A stretch of 64,000 bases of DNA from Fructilactobacillus myrtifloralis (GTDB taxonomy: Bacteria; Bacillota; Bacilli; Lactobacillales; Lactobacillaceae). The DNA is taken from positions 434,001 to 498,000 of the forward strand of contig NZ_CP097116.1 of the NCBI RefSeq assembly GCF_024029335.1, read 5' to 3'. Below, piece by piece: positions 58,740 to 64,000 of the stretch. Numbering within the stretch: the first letter of the stretch is position 1; each line of letters opens with the position of its first letter. The notes beneath the pieces are model-generated. The model did no database searches. It was not told where the DNA came from and saw nothing but the letters and a program-made list of their open reading frames with translations. A program made the position numbers and the translations under genes.

Positions 58740-60163
58740 TATAGATTGCGATCCATGTCATACGTCAGTTTAGAGAGGGTTAGTCCCTTTGACATTAGCG
58801 TATTCATCAGTTGATGCACCCGATCGTACATCTCGTTCGTTAAACTCAGATTCTGTCTCTCCAAAAACGCTGGCACTTGAGGTTCGCTTAGATGTCGCGC
58901 CTGATAAATCGTATTTTCCAGGTGCGTCAAAAACATTTGGTTGGCTTCCGTCTTAAAGTCCCGCACCGTCTGAACAAACTGTGGATAGTGCGTTTCCGCA
59001 AGCATCGAAAGCTTCCGATACATCCAGTACGCGCTTTGATCATCCATCGTCAGGGGGGTCTGATCGTAACTAGCCGGTGTCTTAGCCACGTTCGCAAAAA
59101 ACGGTACGTAGGGACTAAAGGCCGGTACCCCAAAATTTAACCACATAATTGCAGCCCACTGCGGATTTTCCGCATCGTTTCGAAACTGAAGCACGTGTGA
59201 ATTTTGGGTCCGATTCATGGCAACCGGCCGAAACTTTGTTTTCAACTCGCTCGGTCCGTTCCCCAACGGATCATACTCCGTTTCGTTATAGTGCGAACTC
59301 AACACCGCTTCCACGTCCATCACGGTCAATTTCCGACTTGCCTTGCGAATGAATGGCAAATCATTTGAGACTGGAGATTGCTCAATTTCTGGGTTAAATA
59401 ACTTTTGTCCGTACCAAACCCGGGGCGTGTTGTAGTGGCGGTCCTTTTCGTTACTGGTCCCAAAAATCCGCCGGAAGTTGAATCCTTCCTCGGCTGGATT
59501 TAAATGGTAGCGCCGAACGAACTCCTCAATCCCTTCCGAATGTAAAAACTGGTCGGAATCATCAAAGTCAACTTCTTGAATCGCAACCTGATTGGCCACC
59601 ACGGCGTAACAATCATCTGGAATGCGCTGGGCGACCCAGTGGTGTCCAGTCACAATCTCCATGTACCAAACCTCATTCGCATCCGCAAATAAAACTCCGT
59701 TTCCTTCCGGAGACCCATACTGTTTTAAGAGGTTTCCCAGGTATTGAACTCCGGCTTTCGCGGTATCAATGTAGGGTAAGACTACCGACTGCAACGAATC
59801 CTCTGCAATTCCATTTTGAACCCAAGGATCGTGTGAGAGGGCCCGGGGGTTCCCGTAAACACTTTCCGTGGCACTCATTGCAACGTTCTTTTCATTAAAT
59901 CCGCTTTCTGCGTAGACGCCAGCGCGGTCTACGTCCGCGTTGGGAGTCGCCAGATACCGATAACCGGTGTCCGGTAACGGCATCCGGAGCCCGTTTTGTC
60001 CTGAGTGCCATTCGCGGCCCGCTTGTTGGTAAGCGGGCACCACCGTAAACCGTTGGGGGGTCAGCGGTAAAAAGGTATCGTCGTTTCTCGCAATCATGGT
60101 TGACCCATCAACGCTCGCCGCTTTCCCGACTAAAACACTCGTACATGCTGACAACTGTTTCAT
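58739..60163 (-). CDS. C69 family dipeptidase (PepD-like)
   Basis: This 474-residue Ntn-hydrolase is of peptidase family C69. The N-terminal Cys (residue 7, in LSACTSVLVGKAASVDGSTM) becomes the nucleophile after processing. The RND in IARNDDT and VYAESGFNEKNVAMS match the family. Such enzymes split dipeptides taken up from the medium and act in the cytoplasm. It is monocistronic by position. Confidence 0.92.
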   Translation of the reverse strand: MKQLSACTSVLVGKAASVDGSTMIARNDDTFLPLTPQRFTVVPAYQQAGREWHSGQNGLRMPLPDTGYRYLATPNADVDRAGVYAESGFNEKNVAMSATESVYGNPRALSHDPWVQNGIAEDSLQSVVLPYIDTAKAGVQYLGNLLKQYGSPEGNGVLFADANEVWYMEIVTGHHWVAQRIPDDCYAVVANQVAIQEVDFDDSDQFLHSEGIEEFVRRYHLNPAEEGFNFRRIFGTSNEKDRHYNTPRVWYGQKLFNPEIEQSPVSNDLPFIRKASRKLTVMDVEAVLSSHYNETEYDPLGNGPSELKTKFRPVAMNRTQNSHVLQFRNDAENPQWAAIMWLNFGVPAFSPYVPFFANVAKTPASYDQTPLTMDDQSAYWMYRKLSMLAETHYPQFVQTVRDFKTEANQMFLTHLENTIYQARHLSEPQVPAFLERQNLSLTNEMYDRVHQLMNTLMSKGLTLSKLTYDMDRNL

Positions 60164-60181
60164 AATTAACCTCCTTGGTTC

Positions 60182-61759
60182 TTACAGTTTGGCCGTTAAC
60201 TTAACGTCTGGATACTTGCCCTGGAACCAACGCTCTGCGAATTGATTTTCAAACAGAAACAGAGGGTCTCCGTGAATGTCCTTCACCAAAATGTTCCGTG
60301 ATGACGACATTTTTTCGTCTAACTGGTCTGGATCAATCCAGCGCGCAATTTTATGGCCGAGGGGCTCCATCACTACATCTGAATTGTACTCATTTTGCAT
60401 CCGGAACTGAAAAACGTCAAACTGCAACTGGCCGACCGCCCCTAAGATATATTGACCGGTATCATAAGTGGTATAGAGCTGGATGGCCCCTTCTTGCACC
60501 AGTTGCTGAATCCCCTTGTGAAAGGACTTTTGCTTCATCACGTTTTTCGCCGACACCCGCATAAATAGTTCTGGCGTAAACTGCGGCAAACTTTCGAACT
60601 GCAGGGCTTGCTTGCCGGTATAAATCGTATCGCCAATTTGGAAGTTTCCGGTATCATACAAGCCAATGATGTCGCCAGCAACGGCGGTTTGCACGTTCTC
60701 TCTGGTGTTGGCCATAAACTCAGTCACGTTTGACAACCGAATTGGTTTGTTGGTTCGACTCAAAGTCACGTCCATTCCCCGTGCAAATTCACCAGAACAA
60801 ATCCGCACAAACGCGATTCGATCCCGGTGTTGCGGGTTCATATTGGCTTGAATCTTGAAGACAAACCCCGAAAATTCGGGATCAGTCGGGGCAACCTCAT
60901 CTCCCGTCGTGGTTTCGTGGGGGCCAGGAGCGGGAGCCAGCTTTAGATAGGCATCTAAGAAGGTTTGGACCCCAAAGTTAACCAGCGCCGAACCAAAGAA
61001 GACCGGCGTTTGCTCTCCGTGCGCAATTTTTTCGCGGTCAAACTGGTTCCCAGCTTCTGAGATTAAATCCATTTCGTCCTTGGCTTCTAAGTAAATGTCG
61101 TCGTCAGCCAGCTCGCTGGGTTCTGCCAGCTGACCATCAGCATCTAACGGAATAAAGGACCGTCCTTCCGATTCCGGTTGAAACTTTTCGACCCGGTGGT
61201 TGTAACGATCATATAACCCCTTGAAAATTCGTCCCGAACCAATGGGCCAGTTCATTGGATATGCTTCAATTCCCAGGACTTCTTCTAGTTGATCAACCAG
61301 TTCCATTGGGGGGCGACTATCCCGATCGAGTTTGTTCATGAACGTAAAAATGGGAATGCCCCGCATCTTACAGATTTGAAACAGTTTCTTCGTTTGGGGC
61401 TCAATCCCCTTTGCTGCATCAATCACCATCACGGCCGAATCAACCGCCATTAACGTCCGGTACGTATCTTCGGAAAAATCCTCGTGTCCCGGCGTATCCA
61501 GAATGTTAACCCGCTTATCATCGTAATCAAACTGCATCACGGAACTCGTCACGGAAATTCCCCGTTTTTGCTCGATTTCCATCCAGTCAGACTTCGCAAA
61601 GTTGCCACTCTTCTTGGCCTTAACCGTTCCGGCTTCGCGGACAATCCCCCCAAACAACAGCAGTTGTTCGGTAATCGTCGTTTTCCCCGCATCAGGGTGG
61701 GAAATAATCGCGAACGTCCGGCGCTTATCCACCTCTTGTTGTAATTGTTGTTTTTGCAT
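60182..61759 (-). CDS. prfC: peptide chain release factor 3
   Basis: RF3 is a GTPase that recycles RF1/RF2 from the ribosome. The 525-residue protein has the G-domain motifs [35 protein letters not shown] and NKLDRDSR, and the RF3 C-terminal domain. Its start is set by GGAGGAAG in front of ATG 61759. It lies 18 bases before the dipeptidase gene. Confidence 0.96.
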   Translation of the reverse strand: MQKQQLQQEVDKRRTFAIISHPDAGKTTITEQLLLFGGIVREAGTVKAKKSGNFAKSDWMEIEQKRGISVTSSVMQFDYDDKRVNILDTPGHEDFSEDTYRTLMAVDSAVMVIDAAKGIEPQTKKLFQICKMRGIPIFTFMNKLDRDSRPPMELVDQLEEVLGIEAYPMNWPIGSGRIFKGLYDRYNHRVEKFQPESEGRSFIPLDADGQLAEPSELADDDIYLEAKDEMDLISEAGNQFDREKIAHGEQTPVFFGSALVNFGVQTFLDAYLKLAPAPGPHETTTGDEVAPTDPEFSGFVFKIQANMNPQHRDRIAFVRICSGEFARGMDVTLSRTNKPIRLSNVTEFMANTRENVQTAVAGDIIGLYDTGNFQIGDTIYTGKQALQFESLPQFTPELFMRVSAKNVMKQKSFHKGIQQLVQEGAIQLYTTYDTGQYILGAVGQLQFDVFQFRMQNEYNSDVVMEPLGHKIARWIDPDQLDEKMSSSRNILVKDIHGDPLFLFENQFAERWFQGKYPDVKLTAKL

Positions 61760-61798
61760 AACTTCCTCCTGCGTTCATTATATAATAGCTCGGCATAA

Positions 61799-61825
61799 AA
61801 AAAATCCGGGTTGCCGGATTTTTCG
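61799..61825 (-). terminator. Rho-independent terminator of recX-permease operon
   Basis: AAAAATCCGG pairs with CCGGATTTTT around a four-base loop just past the permease stop. Confidence 0.85.
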
Positions 61826-61826
61826 G

Positions 61827-62945
61827 TTATTGTTCGTGTTGAAGTTGCCAAATATTGTAAAAGAAACTAATGATCACTTTGACAATCGCGTAGATTGGAA
61901 TCGCCAAAATCATTCCCAGTAAGCCGGCAATGTGCCCGGCTGCGAGCAAAATAATAATGATCGTTAACGGGTGAATGTTGAGCGACTTTCCAATTACGTT
62001 CGGGTAGACAAAGTTTCCATCAATTTGTTGCACGATAATGACCACCACAATCGTCCAAAAAGCTTGCGCGGGACTCACGGTAATCGCCACTAAGAGGGCG
62101 GGAAGAATCCCAATGTAGGGTCCTACGTAGGGAATCAAGTTACAGAACCCGGCAAAGACACCTAGAAGTAAGGCATACTTCTGCCCGATTAAGAAGTACC
62201 CAATCGTGGTAAAGGTTCCGACAAACAGACACTCAATCACCTGACCACCAATGTAGTGCGACAGGGTTTGATTCATCTTAGTTAACAACGCCGTCGTTTG
62301 CTTCCGGTGCCGTTCTGACAACGTTGGAAACAGTTTTTCAATACTAGGAAGGAACTTATCCCCATCTTTTAGCATATAAAAGAGGATGATCGGAGCTGTA
62401 ATCATCGTGACCACGATGTTAGCCGCCATGGAAATGATGTCACCCGCACTTGAGGATAAGTGGGTCAACAAACTCTTCAAGTACGAAGAATATTCACTCT
62501 GAACCTTCGTAATAATGGGATCCCAGTTAATGTTTTTCAAAAAGCCGTGCTTAGAAAGCTTCGTGAGCGATTCTTCTTGGTGCGCTGCAAACTGGGGCAT
62601 GTGACTCGCCATGTTCGCAATTTGCCCGACTAACCGGGGTAAAAAGGACACGAAAATGAAGATAATCAAACCGATAAAGACCACGAAGATAATCGTGGTT
62701 CCCCACGTCCGGTTGATCCGCTTGGTTTTTGAAACGGGAATCTTCATTAATAATTCCAAAATTGGATTCAACATGTAGTAGAGGAATCCGGCAATTAACA
62801 ACGGGGCAAAGATGGTGGAAATAAAGACCCCGATTGGTCGAAACATGAAGTCAATCTTGGTACAGCCATAGATAATCGCCACCACCAGGAGAATTTCTAA
62901 GGTCCAAAATAATAACTGTGTGCGTTTGCTGTTGCTCGTTTTCAT
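61827..62945 (-). CDS. AI-2E family transporter (PerM/YdiK-like permease)
   Basis: This 372-residue protein has about eight membrane segments, with a long soluble loop after the third. Family features are GFCNLIPYVGPYIG and IVQQIDGNFVYPNVIGKSLNIHP. Members export varied small solutes or act as Na+/H+ antiporters; an AI-2 role is not implied. Its start overlaps the recX stop by four bases (ATGA). Confidence 0.88.
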   Translation of the reverse strand: MKTSNSKRTQLLFWTLEILLVVAIIYGCTKIDFMFRPIGVFISTIFAPLLIAGFLYYMLNPILELLMKIPVSKTKRINRTWGTTIIFVVFIGLIIFIFVSFLPRLVGQIANMASHMPQFAAHQEESLTKLSKHGFLKNINWDPIITKVQSEYSSYLKSLLTHLSSSAGDIISMAANIVVTMITAPIILFYMLKDGDKFLPSIEKLFPTLSERHRKQTTALLTKMNQTLSHYIGGQVIECLFVGTFTTIGYFLIGQKYALLLGVFAGFCNLIPYVGPYIGILPALLVAITVSPAQAFWTIVVVIIVQQIDGNFVYPNVIGKSLNIHPLTIIIILLAAGHIAGLLGMILAIPIYAIVKVIISFFYNIWQLQHEQ

Positions 62946-63760
62946 TGCTGCCCCTTTATGTCGTCTATCAACTGATCAATGTCATCGAAGGCAAAGCCCC
63001 GTCGTAACAAGGCCTGTTTGACCTTTTGTTCCCGGGCAAGCCCCGTTTGCTTGCGATACTTATGCCAGGCTTTCTCCCCCGCTTGCGCTAACAAACGGGC
63101 TTGGTCGTCCGCATCAACCGTATCGTCAATTGCGGCAAGCGCCTCGTCGATGGTAGCAAAGGTAAAGCCCTTGCGCATCAGTGCTAATTTAGTCTTTTCA
63201 ATTCTCTTATTATATGGGTAACGTTGCGCTTGGTCAAACGTCTTTTGCGCTAACTGGATGGCAATTTTAAGCGCTTGCTCATCGGGATAATCGGTTGCTA
63301 CCGCCGTCTGGGCGAGATTTTCCGCAATTCCCTTGTGTTGGAGGTACCGTTGCGCCGCTTGGGGACCCTTTTTCCCCGCCAAAACCATCTGCTGCACATA
63401 CCGCTGCGCGTACTGGCGATCATCAAGCAATTGTAACTGTTTTAACCGGTCCACCACCTGATCAATCGCCGCTTCATCGTCGGTTAACGTTGCTAACTTC
63501 GTGCGTACCTCAGCCTCCGTGCGACTTTGATACGAAATAAAGTCAACCGCCTTGGCGTATAGTTTTGCCTGCTGATCGGCCGCCTGAATTGTTTGAATTA
63601 ACGAACGCGTCAGTTGCTGTCCCTGAAATAAATGGTACTGAATTAGGACTTCTTCACTTACTGGAAAGGCATACTGACCGTCTAGATACACGTTATAGCG
63701 CCCGGGCCGCTGTTGGGCGACCACTTTGGTAACTTTCGCTGTCACTGCATCAACTCCCAT
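62942..63760 (-). CDS. recX: RecX, regulator of RecA
   Basis: RecX restrains or reshapes RecA filaments. The 272-residue protein starts near ITKVVAQ-type sequence (VTKVVAQQRPGRYNVYLDGQ). It has three-helix repeats: YLQHKGI, LALMRKGFTFATIDEAL and ALLRRGFAFDDIDQLI. Either ATG 63760 or the internal GTG four codons later could be the start; both have ribosome sites. It is coupled to the downstream permease gene. Confidence 0.9.
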   Translation of the reverse strand: MGVDAVTAKVTKVVAQQRPGRYNVYLDGQYAFPVSEEVLIQYHLFQGQQLTRSLIQTIQAADQQAKLYAKAVDFISYQSRTEAEVRTKLATLTDDEAAIDQVVDRLKQLQLLDDRQYAQRYVQQMVLAGKKGPQAAQRYLQHKGIAENLAQTAVATDYPDEQALKIAIQLAQKTFDQAQRYPYNKRIEKTKLALMRKGFTFATIDEALAAIDDTVDADDQARLLAQAGEKAWHKYRKQTGLAREQKVKQALLRRGFAFDDIDQLIDDIKGQQ

Positions 63761-63780
63761 CGCACTCCATCCTTTCTAAA

Positions 63781-63809
63781 TTCACAATTATCACTGCTTC
63801 TGCTATACT
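63781..63809 (+). promoter_or_regulatory. probable flavodoxin promoter
   Basis: TTCACA (63781-63786) and TATACT (63804-63809) are 17 bases apart, about 30 bases before the flavodoxin start. Confidence 0.55.
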
Positions 63810-63838
63810 AAGGAGAAAAAATCGAAGGAAGTGCGCCC

Positions 63839-64000
63839 ATGACTCAAGCACACGTAGTATTTGCCACCATCACTGGTAACAACGAAGACATCGCGGACAT
63901 TGTCACCGAGGGATTAGAAGACCTTGGTCTCACGGTACAGGAGACCGAGATTTCGCAAACGGATCCAGAAGAACTGCTCGAAAGCGATCTGATCGTAATC
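63839..64000 (+). CDS. flavodoxin, 5' part (runs off the window)
   Basis: The first 54 codons encode MTQAHVVFATITGNNEDIAD, a flavodoxin N-terminus. The FMN phosphate-binding loop (ATITGNNE, a T-x-T-G-N variant) follows the first strand, and LLESDLIVI is the third-strand region. It is a small electron carrier. The ribosome site is GAAGGAAG. The 3' part lies outside the window. Confidence 0.88.
   Translation, partial: MTQAHVVFATITGNNEDIADIVTEGLEDLGLTVQETEISQTDPEELLESDLIVI

Noticed and set aside
61827-62945. Autoinducer-2 exporter
   Set aside because: The family name comes from one proposal; members transport varied solutes and nothing here indicates AI-2.

Overview
The window looks like a chromosomal segment of a Lactobacillaceae bacterium. 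The evidence is the complete lactobacillar division and cell-wall cluster (mraZ to divIVA), lactobacillus-type small families (DUF1831, DUF3397, DUF4044), a Gram-positive T-box, CtsR and rpoY, and a 16S-Ile-Ala-23S-5S operon followed by a long tRNA array. I cannot name the genus from sequence alone. Most genes and the rRNA operon lie on the minus strand, so the minus strand is probably the leading strand and the origin probably lies beyond the right end (inference).

Layout. 1-2036 (+): rpoY and rnjA (RNA polymerase epsilon, RNase J1). 2122-7952 (-): aldo/keto reductase, a prs paralogue, recD2, a TPR protein and a histidine phosphatase. 7953-11040: an AT-rich accessory island. It carries one 843-residue SF2 helicase fused to a PD-(D/E)XK-like nuclease (a candidate anti-phage protein), a strong hairpin, and the broken remnant of a small plasmid-like gene. 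11041-15593 (-): mnmA, DUF1831, cysteine desulfurase, mtnN, a small membrane protein, nudF and a cold-shock protein. 15673-31793 (-): ileS with its T-box, then divIVA, ylmH, ylmG, sepF, ftsZ, ftsA, divIB, murG, murD, mraY, pbp2B, ftsL, rsmH and mraZ (written in reverse of transcription). This is one large division/peptidoglycan operon with a repeat-type MraZ operator in front. 31915-35478: DUF3397, a missed 40-residue DUF4044 gene, ftsK and trmL.

35599-42461: a CutC-like protein, rluA-nadK-relQ, a YjbH-like thioredoxin protein, coiA, mecA, a metallo-beta-lactamase-fold hydrolase and an ABM-like protein. This resembles the Bacillus yjb/mecA neighbourhood and joins alarmone synthesis, NADP, competence and Clp-adaptor functions. 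42500-49305 (-): 19 tRNA genes, 5S, 23S, tRNA-Ala, tRNA-Ile and 16S, transcribed from a near-consensus promoter at 49471-49499. A 164-bp fMet-Asp segment is present twice in the array. 49636-54950 (-): two glycolipid glycosyltransferases, a flippase-like membrane protein and an LTA synthase, a likely lipoteichoic-acid anchor and polymer operon. 55078-57809: ptsH without ptsI, a small unknown gene, and divergent clpE under a CtsR box; this ClpE lacks the usual N-terminal zinc finger. 57902-63760: a MucBP-like intracellular protein, dipeptidase, prfC, an AI-2E family permease and recX. A flavodoxin gene begins at 63839 and runs off the window.

The best candidate for an undescribed system is the helicase-nuclease island at about 8-10.7 kb. 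Other points worth checking are the divergent PRPP loop of the prs paralogue, the orphan ptsH, the zinc-finger-less ClpE, the three 10-bp-phased GTGG repeats at mraZ, and unusual bases in tRNA-Phe and tRNA-Ser(UGA).
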